This document shows, in pieces, positions 1 through 8,559 of a stretch of 64,000 nt of DNA. Every line of letters starts with the position of its first letter. The stretch's first letter is position 1. The DNA comes from CAZXFH01 sp964640055 (lineage in GTDB: Bacteria; Fidelibacterota; UBA2242; JAFGTP01). The translations under genes and the position numbers were made by a program. Below the pieces are notes generated by a model. The model saw only the letters and a list, made by a program, of their open reading frames with translations. It was not told the DNA's origin and made no database searches. The stretch is from the NCBI GenBank assembly GCA_964640055.1, contig CAZXFH010000001.1, forward strand, positions 72,053 through 136,052. The letters run 5' to 3'.

Positions 1-712
1 CAATCGTTGGGGTGATGTGGATGTGGACGAAAAAAATTGTCAAATGTGTGCCGATATCTTTGCAGCCGGTGATTGTGTTTCCGGACCGGCTACTGTGGTA
101 GAAGCGGTGGCTGGCGGACGGCGGGCCGCGCTGGGTATTCTGTCCCATTTCAAGAATGAAGAATATTCAGACCCTTATTTGATCAATATCTCCCGGGGCC
201 ACTGGCAGGCTTTAAACAAAGAAGATCTGGTGTTTCTGAAGGAGCCGGTAAAGCGAAAACGGCAAAAATTAACTTATATCCACCTCAAAGAGCGCAAAAC
301 CACATTTAAAGAAGTTACCCGTACCTTTACCAAGGCAGAGATCGCCAAGGAGGGTGAGCGCTGTTTTGAATGTAGTTGTACTGCCAAAGAAGAGTGTAAA
401 CTGAAAGAATATGCTGAATGTTATGGTGCCCATCCGGAAACCATTACTGGTGAAAAAATTGCCTTTGAATATGACACCCGCCATCCGGATATCATTCTGG
501 ACCGTGGAAAATGTATAAAATGTGGTACCTGTATCAAAATTTGTAAAGAGGTGGTTAATAAATCCTTGCTGGGTTTTCGCGACCGTGGATTCAAGACCAA
601 TCTAACCACACCTTATGGGGCCCCCTTACCTGAGGAATTCTGCCGTCAATGTGGAGAATGTATTGAAGCCTGTCCCGTGGGGGCTCTGGACTGGCGTGCA
701 AAAGACAACTAA
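1..712 (+). CDS. FAD-dependent oxidoreductase with C-terminal Fe-S clusters (GltD/NuoG-like), 5' partial
   Basis: The 3' end of a gene that begins before the window; the frame is open from base 2. The first visible segment carries the second FAD-contact motif of glutamate-synthase-small-subunit-like enzymes (ADIFAAGDCVSGPATVVEAV), the end of the flavoprotein domain. It is followed by a cysteine cluster (CFECSCTAKEEC, then KEYAECYG) resembling the extra Fe-S region of NuoG or formate dehydrogenase alpha. Two 4Fe-4S ferredoxin motifs come last (CIKCGTCIKIC and CRQCGECIEACP). The protein therefore probably moves electrons between a pyridine nucleotide and Fe-S partners. The partner genes lie upstream and cannot be seen. 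An internal GTG at 17 could be taken for a start but is not the real N-terminus. The family is clear; the physiological substrate is unknown. Confidence 0.8.
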   Translation, partial: NRWGDVDVDEKNCQMCADIFAAGDCVSGPATVVEAVAGGRRAALGILSHFKNEEYSDPYLINISRGHWQALNKEDLVFLKEPVKRKRQKLTYIHLKERKTTFKEVTRTFTKAEIAKEGERCFECSCTAKEECKLKEYAECYGAHPETITGEKIAFEYDTRHPDIILDRGKCIKCGTCIKICKEVVNKSLLGFRDRGFKTNLTTPYGAPLPEEFCRQCGECIEACPVGALDWRAKDN

Positions 713-878
713 TAAAGCACGAAGACACTAATTTATAAATTTTTAATGGGCCTACCTTTATAATCACCCTCATACTGGGAAAATCCAAATCGAGCATCAT
801 CCATTGGGATTTAATAAATAGATCGATAGAATATTATATTTTAGTGTCCCGGATGGGCATTGATAAATTCGACCATAG
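713..878. other. Convergent intergenic region, no gene seen
   Basis: About 166 AT-rich bases between the ends of the oxidoreductase (plus) and the ROK kinase (minus). I see no convincing hairpin terminator, RNA gene or coding frame. Confidence 0.5.
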
Positions 879-1844
879 TTATCTATTTTTTAATTCATGC
901 CAGATCAGACCGGCGGCGCCCAGGATCGCCGCTTCACTGGCTGGCAAGCCCGAAGGCAACAATTTTACTTTTGCTTTATAAATCGATAAAACCGCCGCAT
1001 CCATATATTTCTTTACCGGTTTGAAGATTAGCTCACCCGCAGTTGCCAGTCCGCCAAAGAGAATAATGGCTTCCGGGCTGAACGTGGCCACGGCATCAGC
1101 CATGGCTTCCCCTAAATATTTGCCGGTGATATTAAAAACTTCTTTGGCTAAGTCATCGCCTTCCCGGGCAGCCTGATAAACTTTTTTAGCTGTTAATTCT
1201 TGGGGAGAAATTTCCCGCAGTTTACTGTCAGTCAATCGATCTGCCATTAATTCCAGGGCGTTGCGTACCAGACCAGTAGCCGATGTATAGGTTTCCAGAC
1301 ATCCCCGGCGTCCGCAGCCACACTGTCGCCCATTCTTTTGAATCACGATGTGTCCCAATTCGCCGGCAAAACCAGTATGCCCGTGCACAATCTCTCCGGC
1401 CACAACAATACCACTGCCAACCCCTGTTCCCAAGGTCATTTCTATGAAGTGGTGCATCCCTTTGGCATTACCAAATTCCAATTCTCCCAGGGCAGCCGCA
1501 TTGGCATCATTAGTAATTGCACCCAGTAGGTCGAGATGTTGTTTTACCAATTCCACTACATTTACAATTTCCCAGCCCCTAATATTCACTGGATTTTCAA
1601 TCGTACCGTGATAGTAATTGGCATTGGGTGCCCCGACCCCAACTCCAGTCAGTCGATATTTTCCTCTATTCTCGATCACGCTGACTACTTTATCAAATAT
1701 TAATTTAAATAATTGCTCCGGTCTATCGGCAGCATAGGTAGAAATGCTGTCCTGAAAATGACAATTACCCTTACTATCTACCAGTCCATACTTGGTATTG
1801 GTTGCTCCGATATCGATACCCAGCACTACTTTTATTCGTGACAT
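879..1844 (-). CDS. ROK family sugar kinase (glucokinase-like)
   Basis: A 321-residue cytoplasmic kinase of the ROK family, which phosphorylates glucose or related hexoses with ATP. The N-terminus has the phosphate-binding motif GIDIGATNTKYGLVD. The middle has the family zinc site as a conserved His followed by CGCGRRGCLE (around residues 166-183), and a second glycine-rich ATP-binding motif (ILFGGLATAG) lies near the C-terminus. The length is typical of glucokinases. The ATG at 1844 is preceded by AGAGGAGA at good spacing. It is divergent from the dGTPase-like gene. Many ROK proteins are sugar-responsive repressors, but this one has no N-terminal helix-turn-helix, which favours an enzyme. 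The exact sugar (glucose, mannose, N-acetylglucosamine) cannot be fixed from sequence alone. Confidence 0.9.
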   Translation of the reverse strand: MSRIKVVLGIDIGATNTKYGLVDSKGNCHFQDSISTYAADRPEQLFKLIFDKVVSVIENRGKYRLTGVGVGAPNANYYHGTIENPVNIRGWEIVNVVELVKQHLDLLGAITNDANAAALGELEFGNAKGMHHFIEMTLGTGVGSGIVVAGEIVHGHTGFAGELGHIVIQKNGRQCGCGRRGCLETYTSATGLVRNALELMADRLTDSKLREISPQELTAKKVYQAAREGDDLAKEVFNITGKYLGEAMADAVATFSPEAIILFGGLATAGELIFKPVKKYMDAAVLSIYKAKVKLLPSGLPASEAAILGAAGLIWHELKNR

Positions 1845-2059
1845 AGTTGTTCTCCTCTATTTCAGATAGAAATTTAAGTGCATTGCCACGGTTTTCAAAA
1901 CAGATAGCGTAATATTCATGTATTTACACCTAAGAGATTAAATAGTAGGACTGAATTTAATCCGGTATAGAGTGTATAGAAATCTTGCTTAATCGGTTAC
2001 CGGTCGTTAGTTTTTATGGCTGATAAATGAGTTTATAAAGCGACAAATAATAATCTAAA

Positions 2060-3154
2060 TTGTTTAAAAACAATTCTATAACCCCGGAGCAGCTAAAACA
2101 GAGACAGCGATTTCGCCGGGAGGATGTGCGTGGTCCTTATTTTCGGGATCAAACTGCAATTATACATTCTTTGGCTTTCCGGCGCCTTAAGCATAAAACT
2201 CAGGTTTTCTTTTCTCCTGGTAATGATCATCTTTGCACCCGGATTGAACATTCCCTGCATGTGGCAACAATAGCAGCAACCATCTGTAAGGCCTTGGGGC
2301 TGGATATTGAGCTGGCCCAGGCCATAGGATTAGGACACGATCTGGGTCATTCTCCTTTTGGACATGCTGGTGAAAAAACACTGCGGGAATTAGCGAATTA
2401 CGATTTTTATCATGAACTACACAGTCTGCGTGTTGTTGATAAACTCGAAAGTAAGGGCAAAGGTCTCAATCTTACCTATGCCGTACGAGACGGAATTGTG
2501 TCCCATTGTGGAGAGAGTGATGACCAATTTCTGGAAGCTGCCCAAAAACCCAATGTATTGGATGATATAGATCATCTACCCCAGATGCCGTCAACCTGGG
2601 AGGGATGTGTAGTTAAAATAAGTGATTCCATTGCTTATTTAGGTCGTGACCTGGAGGATGCCAGTACGGCCAAATTAATTCATAAACAGGAAATACCCTC
2701 GAGTATAAAAAAACGTTTAGGAGCTACCAATAGTGAGATCATAAACACACTGGTCTATGATGTGATCGATTGGTCCCGACAAAATGGGAAAATCGGTTTT
2801 TCCAAAGAAAAATATCAATGCATTAAAGACCTGAAGGATTTTAGCCGTAATAAAATCTATAACAATCCCAAAATGAAATATTGGAATGACTACTCCCAAT
2901 TTGTCTTGCAAAGAATCTACCGGTATTTGGAACAGAGCTTTAAGCAATACCAGCTGGATTTCTCAGCCTATGCGCAAAGTATTACATCTCTAAACCGTAA
3001 GTTTGGCAAATATATCAAGGCCTTACAGAACATCTATGCCGCTGAACATTGGGATGTCAATATTATTCTCTGCGATTATATTGCCGGAATGACTGATGGA
3101 TACGCTATTAAAAGTTTTCAAAACATACTCTCCTCAGGCACTAGTGGATTTTAG
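2060..3154 (+). CDS. dGTPase-like HD-domain nucleotide triphosphohydrolase
   Basis: A 364-residue HD-superfamily protein of the deoxyguanosine triphosphohydrolase group, which cleaves dNTPs to nucleoside plus tripolyphosphate and helps control dNTP pools. The metal site is visible: His in RIEHSLHVATIA, then the HD pair in GHDLGHSPFGHAGE, with a later Asp in the DSIAYLGRDLEDA segment. The N-terminal RxxxxRDxxxIxxSxAFRRLxxKTQVF signature is diagnostic. An in-frame stop lies just upstream (TAA at 2051), so the only reasonable start is TTG at 2060. No Shine-Dalgarno motif is apparent, which is unusual beside its neighbours. The length fits the shorter bacterial type 2 dGTPase-like proteins rather than E. 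coli Dgt. The substrate range (dGTP only or several dNTPs) is not predictable. Confidence 0.9.
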   Translation: MFKNNSITPEQLKQRQRFRREDVRGPYFRDQTAIIHSLAFRRLKHKTQVFFSPGNDHLCTRIEHSLHVATIAATICKALGLDIELAQAIGLGHDLGHSPFGHAGEKTLRELANYDFYHELHSLRVVDKLESKGKGLNLTYAVRDGIVSHCGESDDQFLEAAQKPNVLDDIDHLPQMPSTWEGCVVKISDSIAYLGRDLEDASTAKLIHKQEIPSSIKKRLGATNSEIINTLVYDVIDWSRQNGKIGFSKEKYQCIKDLKDFSRNKIYNNPKMKYWNDYSQFVLQRIYRYLEQSFKQYQLDFSAYAQSITSLNRKFGKYIKALQNIYAAEHWDVNIILCDYIAGMTDGYAIKSFQNILSSGTSGF

Positions 3155-3265
3155 ACACAGGGTTCATAGTCATTCCTTTATCCAGGAAACTGGCTAACAT
3201 AAAAAGGTTGTATTATTGATCCATTTATATGAACTTTATACTACAGGCTATAATTCTGGAGTTAT

Positions 3266-3871
3266 ATGAATAAGCCTATTATCCCTTTGATCGTTATATT
3301 TTTATTTTATTTGGCTGCCTGTGATAGTCAGGCCGATAAAAAAATACAGACCGCTGATACTACCTCAATAGAACCCGATTCTACTGTTATTGACAGTTCA
3401 GTAACCGATACAGTGGATATTAGTTCTTTAAAGGAAGAGACCCTGTGGGAGAGATATTATCTCGCCCGTTCACACTCAAAACAGGCCCTGTCGGAAAATG
3501 ATTATCCACTAGCCCGTGAGCATCTACTTGCTGCTGCAAAATATGCCAAAGTCCTGAATAGAGATGATATTGCGGCCTGGCAATTGAACAATATGGGCTA
3601 CTACGCCATCCAGCAGTTTAAGAAAGAGACCAATTATCAACAACGCATTAAAAATATAGAAACCATGCCCCTTGGTTATCCCAAAAAAGCCTATATATCA
3701 GAGACCAAACAGATATTTAAAGACCATTTAAACTTATTAAAAAAAGCCAATAACTATCTTGAGGAAGCTTACGAACTTGACAGTCAGTATAACGACGATG
3801 AACGCACCAATAAAATTTACAGCAATCTAAAATTTGTGGACTGGGTTTTTAATTTTCTGAGAGAAAAATAA
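3266..3871 (+). CDS. Predicted lipoprotein of unknown function
   Basis: A 201-residue protein with a lipoprotein signal: a hydrophobic N-terminus ending in the lipobox LAAC (cleavage before Cys19). A Ser/Thr/Asp-rich linker follows (roughly residues 24-55) that would tether the mature domain away from the membrane. The rest is helical with TPR-like character (ARSHSKQALSENDYPLAREHLLAAAKYAKV). A GGAG ribosome-binding site sits about 6 bases before the ATG. I do not recognise a named family. It ends 6 bases from the convergent cohesin-like gene, so the two genes share their 3' region. Confidence 0.75.
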   Translation: MNKPIIPLIVIFLFYLAACDSQADKKIQTADTTSIEPDSTVIDSSVTDTVDISSLKEETLWERYYLARSHSKQALSENDYPLAREHLLAAAKYAKVLNRDDIAAWQLNNMGYYAIQQFKKETNYQQRIKNIETMPLGYPKKAYISETKQIFKDHLNLLKKANNYLEEAYELDSQYNDDERTNKIYSNLKFVDWVFNFLREK

Positions 3872-3877
3872 CAGGCT

Positions 3878-4624
3878 TTATTTTAAAAATAGCATTTTCA
3901 TGGCCTTTTGATAGCCGTTGGCCTTGAGATTAAAAATATATTCTCCGGAAGCAACCTGCTGGCCATCATTGTTTTTACCATCCCATTTTAGTTGATAATA
4001 TCCAGCTGCTTTATAGTTATTTTCCAGAGTGCGCACTTCCTGACCGGCCAAATTATAAACGACTGCCACTACTTGTGAAGCCTCTGGCAGTTGATATTTG
4101 ATCCGGGTTACCGGATTGAAGGGGTTGGGAAAATTGGGCTGTACCTGATAAGTTTGTGGCAGGTTTTCAGATACCTCAAGTGTACCAATTCGCTTCTTCA
4201 CCTGAATGTTCTTTCCCTGGGGATCCGCCAAAATTAATTCGGTTAGACTGAGATCCACCTTGCCTTTAAAACCGGGTAAAGGATGTACCGGTATGGTTAA
4301 CAGCGGTTGATTTGTCAGGTCTAATTGTTTCCCTGAAAAACTAAAAACCAAAATTTTCAGATGTCCATTTTGGCTATTGCTGCTTACTTCGAAGTGTCCA
4401 TTTTTTCCGGAAATTACAGGTTCTTCCAATCTAACCTGGGTAGTATTGTAAGCCATTTCAATTTGTACCCCGGCAACAGGTGCTTGATATTCAATATTTA
4501 TCGGCAGAGAACCGCTACCATTTTTAGGAACAGAGATGCTCGGAATATCCACTTTAGCTTCGTCTGCCGATAAATAGAAACTCCAAAATAATATAATTGT
4601 TATACTGAAAATTTTTCTTTGCAT
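3878..4624 (-). CDS. Secreted cohesin-like protein with FlgD/type IX-style C-terminal domain
   Basis: About 248 residues. I place the start at the ATG at 4624, preceded by GGGAG at 6 bases. An upstream TTG at 4642 would only add six residues before the signal peptide. The N-terminus is a signal peptide ending near YLSADEA. Residues about 28-140 resemble a cohesin or Ig-like beta-sandwich (VAGVQIEMAYNTTQVRLEEP). The last 90 residues form the FlgD-like domain typical of FCB-group exported proteins: FPNPFNPVTRIKYQLP, then YNLAGQEVRTL, then KWDGKNNDGQQVASGEY, ending in a basic MKMLFLK tail. That tail is usually read as a type IX secretion or surface-anchoring signal. The ligand and role are unknown. 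It stands alone, convergent with the lipoprotein gene. Confidence 0.8.
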   Translation of the reverse strand: MQRKIFSITIILFWSFYLSADEAKVDIPSISVPKNGSGSLPINIEYQAPVAGVQIEMAYNTTQVRLEEPVISGKNGHFEVSSNSQNGHLKILVFSFSGKQLDLTNQPLLTIPVHPLPGFKGKVDLSLTELILADPQGKNIQVKKRIGTLEVSENLPQTYQVQPNFPNPFNPVTRIKYQLPEASQVVAVVYNLAGQEVRTLENNYKAAGYYQLKWDGKNNDGQQVASGEYIFNLKANGYQKAMKMLFLK

Positions 4625-4709
4625 TGTGACTCCCAATGTCAACTTAGTCTTAATTAATTAAAGCATTTTTAGGCGATTTATCAAAACAATTCTCTGGGTC
4701 ATTAAGGGT

Positions 4710-5294
4710 CTATTTACCTTTACGCCATCTCCCAAAAATCGGCAGAAGGGGCAATACTCCTCCTTTGCCAGGGAATATCCCTTCCCGGGCAGCTCTGACA
4801 TTTTCAACAGCATAAAACGCATTGGGGTTGAGTTCATTAATGATTGTGACTACTCTGTCCAGATCACTCCGCCGGACAATCGTGTAGATAACATCCACTT
4901 TTCCAGTGGAACCGAAGGCGGGAATATCGGTAACCCCAAAACCAGACTTTCTTAAAGAAGCTACCAATCGGCTCGCATCCCGGTGGGTTATAATCCGGAT
5001 TGTCAAAAGGCCTAAAGCCAGTTTTTCCTCGATATACAATCCCACAAAGGTCCCCATGGCAAAGCCGGAAGCATAGGCAATGTAACAGGCCACATTGGAT
5101 AGATTGCGCATGATTTGTCCAATTGCCAATAACCAGATCAATATTTCCACAAACCCAAGCAAAGGAGCCAGTAATTTTTGTCCACGAGATACAAATACGA
5201 TCCGGATCGTCCCAATAGATACATCGGCAATACGGGCAATGAAAATCAAAAGGGGTAACAGAAACCATTTAAATAATTCCGATTCGAAAAACAT
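4710..5294 (-). CDS. UPF0316 (DUF5698/DUF2179) membrane protein
   Basis: A 194-residue membrane protein. Three hydrophobic segments occupy about residues 8-100 (LLPLLIFIARIADVSIGT, LAPLLGFVEILIWLLAIGQI, IAYASGFAMGTFVGLYIEEK). A soluble DUF2179 domain follows (about 105-175, with GFGVTDIPAFGSTGKVDVIY and the NELNPNAFYAVENVRAA signature). This matches the B. subtilis YebE-like UPF0316 family. The role is unknown; DUF2179 modules are thought to bind small ligands at the inner face of the membrane. The ATG is preceded by GAGG at 7 bases. There are no obvious operon partners. Confidence 0.85.
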   Translation of the reverse strand: MFFESELFKWFLLPLLIFIARIADVSIGTIRIVFVSRGQKLLAPLLGFVEILIWLLAIGQIMRNLSNVACYIAYASGFAMGTFVGLYIEEKLALGLLTIRIITHRDASRLVASLRKSGFGVTDIPAFGSTGKVDVIYTIVRRSDLDRVVTIINELNPNAFYAVENVRAAREGIFPGKGGVLPLLPIFGRWRKGK

Positions 5295-5496
5295 ACTGAT
5301 ACCTCACGATATACGCATCATTATTCCCTGATATTTGACTTACCCTTTCATTTTCATCAATAGCCAAAACCAGGTGATTTTGCAGGTTAAAAATTAGGTG
5401 AATTATTTTAAGAATTAAAGGTTAAATAACCGGATAGTATCGGACCATAAGATATTATATTTTGGATTGAGTCTTCTTTTTATTACCTTTCCAGCT

Positions 5497-5733
5497 ATGA
5501 TGCGAACCGTAGAAATTGAATCCCTCCCTATCAGACTGGATGCCCTAATAAAACTGACTGGAATCACTGGCAGCGGTGGACAGGCCAAACAATTAATCCA
5601 GGAGGGTTTAGTAGAGGTTAATGGCGACCAGACTACACAGCGTAGTAAAAAGATATATGCAGGTGATGAGGTCAGTGTTGCTCTGGACCCAGCAGTTAAA
5701 CTAAAAATTACCGGTTCGGATTCTATAGACTAA
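5497..5733 (+). CDS. S4-domain RNA-binding protein (YbcJ/RlbA-like)
   Basis: A small S4-fold protein of about 78 residues. I chose the ATG at 5497; an upstream TTG at 5467 gives ten extra hydrophobic residues that are not part of the fold. The S4 core is clear: LDALIKLTGITGSGGQAKQL, then GLVEVNG, then RSKKIYAGDEV. The motif binds structured RNA, usually rRNA or tRNA, and the stand-alone family is linked to ribosome assembly. No good Shine-Dalgarno is visible before either start. It is convergent with the ATP-grasp/GNAT gene 6 bases away. Confidence 0.8.
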   Translation: MMRTVEIESLPIRLDALIKLTGITGSGGQAKQLIQEGLVEVNGDQTTQRSKKIYAGDEVSVALDPAVKLKITGSDSID

Positions 5734-5739
5734 TATTAC

Positions 5740-7575
5740 TTATCCTAATATTTTCTCATATAGCATAAAATGTCGGGCGGGGCCGTAATAATTTTTCAGA
5801 GCCAAATTATCTTCAACCTTTACAGTTTTGCCCTTCTGTTCACTAATATTTTGATACCCTTTTTTCGCAAATAGTTTTTGAGAGGGAATGTTTTCCGGGT
5901 CAATGGTGACTTCGATGCGTTTACATCCCTTCTTTTCAACTTCATCTTCCACATATGCCAACAGTTCTCCGCCAACACCCTTACCCTGCAGAGCGGGCCC
6001 AATCCCGATTTGCCACAAAAAATAGGTGGCATCGTGAACCTGCGATATAAATCCCAACACCCAGCCCAAAACCTCACGGTCAATTTTGGCCACAAAGCAA
6101 GTATTACGAAAATAACGCAACAGGATTTTAAAGACGTGGGGGGGGTAGCCTTCTAGAGGCGGACAACGGGCGACAAAGCGTTGAATCATCAGAAAATCCT
6201 CTTCCCGGGCTGTCTGAAATTCCGGTCGGGCCTGCTTGAGTGAGTGGACATGTTTATTCTTTTTTTCGATTAATTCCTGAGTAGCAATATCATAACGGTA
6301 GTAGAAATCTCCATCAACGAGTGAAATGGCTTTATCTACTTTTTGATTGGCAGTCGTAACATCTTCACCAGTCGCAATAAAAGCCAATCCTCTTTCAGAG
6401 CCTACGCTCAATTGGTCTTGTTCGTTTTTTCCACAACTATGATATACACGAGCCCCGGTCTTTTGCACTTCCTGTAGATCAAAATCCACCTTTAGCACCT
6501 GGTTTAGCTTCTCAGGATATTCCGGAGGAACTATGTACTTTAAAACCGACGCAGCTGAGCTGAATTCCAGCGGTTGGAAATCACCGTTCAAGAGCTGAAT
6601 AATACTATTTATAAGATCACCTTTAAGCAGTGACATCGTATTCAACCATTCCGGATCACCAGGCCGAAAATTATATTCGATCAATTTTACCCCTCTATGA
6701 GTGATCATGAATTGGCCATAAAGAAACCCACGGCATACACCGGCTGTTTCCTGATTAAAAGCTTTTAAGGTTCCCTGGATACATTTCAGGGCCATATCAT
6801 AGTCTCTATTATCCATAAAAGGCAGTAAATTACCTCCTGCCGAATAGGATCCCATACTGGCTGTATTGGGCCCGCGTTCATCGGGCAACAATTTTTTAAA
6901 GTCCTGCACTGCCGGGGTTGGAATCATATTCTCGCCATCGACCAAACATTGGAGGGTAAACTCCTCACCGACCAGTTTTTCCTCAACAATGACAGCCGAG
7001 TGACCAGAATATTTATTATCCAAAATGTACTTAATATAATCCTTGACATCGGCCGGGCTTTCCATTTGGTCGCCATAAACACGGACGCCCAACCCATCCG
7101 TCAATCCCAAGGGCTTTACCGCTACCTGCCAGTCCATGGATTTGGCATATCGGACGGCCCGCTCCACATCTTCGAAAACACGGAATATCGGTGCTGCATA
7201 GGGAATATATTTTTTTAACAGCTTCCGAGTAAAGGCCTTATTGGATTCCAATTGGGCGGCTATCTTGCTGGGACCAAATGCGAGTATATTTTCCTTTTCC
7301 AGTGCATTAACAACCCCCATTGCCAAGGGTGAAGCAGTGGTGAGCAGCACAAGGTCGGCAGAGACACGTTTGGCATTGTCCACAATCTGATCGATTTTAT
7401 AAAAATTTCCCACTTTATATCCATCTGCCTTCTCCATAATCGCCGGATTGTGAGTATCCATGAAGGCATAGGCTTTGCGGACGCTATTCTGTTTGATATT
7501 TTCAATAGTTATTTCCTCTTTGGCCCAGCTGCCAACCACCAAGACATGCTGAATATGATCGGAGTTTACTCTCAT
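5740..7575 (-). CDS. PurD-like ATP-grasp ligase fused to an EctA-like GNAT acetyltransferase
   Basis: A 611-residue two-part protein. Residues about 1-440 are a PurD (phosphoribosylamine-glycine ligase) homologue of the archaeal-like type. They include a pre-ATP-grasp Rossmann region, an ATP-grasp core (AVKPLGLTDGLGVRVY; VEEKLVGEEFTLQCLVDG), the PurD motif GPNTASMGSYSAGG and a metal-site segment IEYNFRPGDPE. Residues about 455-611 are a GNAT N-acetyltransferase with the acetyl-CoA loop QGKGVG at 530-535. The segments around CPPLEGYPP and FLWQIGIGPALQGKG recall EctA, the diaminobutyrate acetyltransferase of ectoine synthesis. No pur or ect genes are nearby, and the frame is uninterrupted across the junction. 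GGGAAGG precedes the ATG at 7575. The fusion could form an amide and then acetylate it, or couple purine and amino-acid chemistry; both are speculation. Domain assignment is firmer than function. Confidence 0.8.
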   Translation of the reverse strand: MRVNSDHIQHVLVVGSWAKEEITIENIKQNSVRKAYAFMDTHNPAIMEKADGYKVGNFYKIDQIVDNAKRVSADLVLLTTASPLAMGVVNALEKENILAFGPSKIAAQLESNKAFTRKLLKKYIPYAAPIFRVFEDVERAVRYAKSMDWQVAVKPLGLTDGLGVRVYGDQMESPADVKDYIKYILDNKYSGHSAVIVEEKLVGEEFTLQCLVDGENMIPTPAVQDFKKLLPDERGPNTASMGSYSAGGNLLPFMDNRDYDMALKCIQGTLKAFNQETAGVCRGFLYGQFMITHRGVKLIEYNFRPGDPEWLNTMSLLKGDLINSIIQLLNGDFQPLEFSSAASVLKYIVPPEYPEKLNQVLKVDFDLQEVQKTGARVYHSCGKNEQDQLSVGSERGLAFIATGEDVTTANQKVDKAISLVDGDFYYRYDIATQELIEKKNKHVHSLKQARPEFQTAREEDFLMIQRFVARCPPLEGYPPHVFKILLRYFRNTCFVAKIDREVLGWVLGFISQVHDATYFLWQIGIGPALQGKGVGGELLAYVEDEVEKKGCKRIEVTIDPENIPSQKLFAKKGYQNISEQKGKTVKVEDNLALKNYYGPARHFMLYEKILG

Positions 7576-7899
7576 TGAATATACCTTCCCATATTTATGA
7601 TGATTTTAACGATTCGCCTGCTTCCACTTTTGCATATTTTTCACATAAAAAATCAAATTATTTCCATAATTATCAATCCTTTAATGGATATTTTAATCTT
7701 AATTAATGTAATAATATTTATACAATTTAACAAGACCTTTTTTGTATATATAATTTACTTATATCCTTTATAAATATATTTATTATAGCGATCTATCTTT
7801 TCATCTTTGATATATTTATTTTACAGGTTATTAGTCATAATTAATTAGTTATAAACTCGGCATTGACTAATTAACAGGCAGGCTTTAAATTCAACAGTA
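7576..7899. other. Long AT-rich divergent intergenic region upstream of ftsE
   Basis: 324 very AT-rich bases between the divergent PurD-like and ftsE genes, with no coding frame or RNA gene that I can support. It must hold promoters for both sides. Near the ftsE end are a 9-bp inverted repeat and a possible promoter, listed separately. Confidence 0.6.
7841..7890 (+). promoter_or_regulatory. Candidate ftsE promoter with 9-bp inverted repeat
   Basis: TTAATTAGT at 7841-7849 is mirrored by ACTAATTAA at 7866-7874, with 16 bases between. The right arm overlaps a TTGACT box (7863-7868), which is followed after 16 bases by TTAAAT (7885-7890). If the promoter is real, transcripts would begin only a few bases before the ftsE ATG at 7900, giving a near-leaderless mRNA; no Shine-Dalgarno is seen there. 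In such AT-rich DNA this could arise by chance. Confidence 0.3.
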
Positions 7900-8559
7900 A
7901 TGATTTCCTTTAAAAACGTCAGTTGTACATTCGGGCGCAAGGGGGGTATAAAAAATGCCAGTTTTGCCATTCAGGAAGGCGACTTTGTTTTCCTGACCGG
8001 ACCGACTGGTGCGGGAAAATCAACTATTTTACGTCTTATCTACATGGATTTCTTTCCGGAAAAAGGCCAGGTTAAAATTAAAAAATTCCACAGTGATAAG
8101 ATTCGCCGCCATGAAATTCCCTATTTGCGGCGGCGGGTCGGTATGATTTTCCAGGATTTCCGATTGCTTCCGGATCGCAATATCTTTCAAAATGTCGCTC
8201 TCAGTCTTTACGTTGCCCATTACAAAACCCGGGAGATCAAGCCACGGGTTTACCGCGTGTTGAATCAGGTCGGTTTAGGACACCGCGTCCATTTCAAACC
8301 CCACGAATTATCCGGTGGAGAGAAGCAACGGGTTGCTATAGCGCGGTCGTTGGTCAAAGATCCGCTGATATTATTGGCTGATGAACCGACTGGTAATCTG
8401 GATCCCAAGGCAAGTTTAGAATTGGTTAACCTGTTAAATAAAATCAATCAGAAAGGAACTGCTGTCCTCGTCGCTACTCATAATTATAGTTTGATACAAC
8501 GGGTGCCGGATGCCCGTTTAATTCAAATCAATGAATCAGAGATTGTAAGCATCACATGA
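7900..8559 (+). CDS. ftsE: Cell division ATP-binding protein FtsE
   Basis: A 219-residue ABC ATPase of the FtsE family. With FtsX it forms a type VII ABC complex that activates peptidoglycan hydrolases at the division septum. Walker A is GPTGAGKST (about residues 34-42), the signature is LSGGEKQRV, and Walker B is LLADEPTGN with the H-loop in ATHNYSL. The Q-loop segment GMIFQDFRLLPDRN is the FtsE form. The stop overlaps the ftsX start by four bases (ATGA), so the two are translationally coupled. Confidence 0.93.
   Translation: MISFKNVSCTFGRKGGIKNASFAIQEGDFVFLTGPTGAGKSTILRLIYMDFFPEKGQVKIKKFHSDKIRRHEIPYLRRRVGMIFQDFRLLPDRNIFQNVALSLYVAHYKTREIKPRVYRVLNQVGLGHRVHFKPHELSGGEKQRVAIARSLVKDPLILLADEPTGNLDPKASLELVNLLNKINQKGTAVLVATHNYSLIQRVPDARLIQINESEIVSIT

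Noticed and set aside
1845..2059. tRNA or riboswitch in the divergent region
   Set aside because: No cloverleaf, T-loop motif or known riboswitch core is visible; the same holds for the other intergenic spaces.
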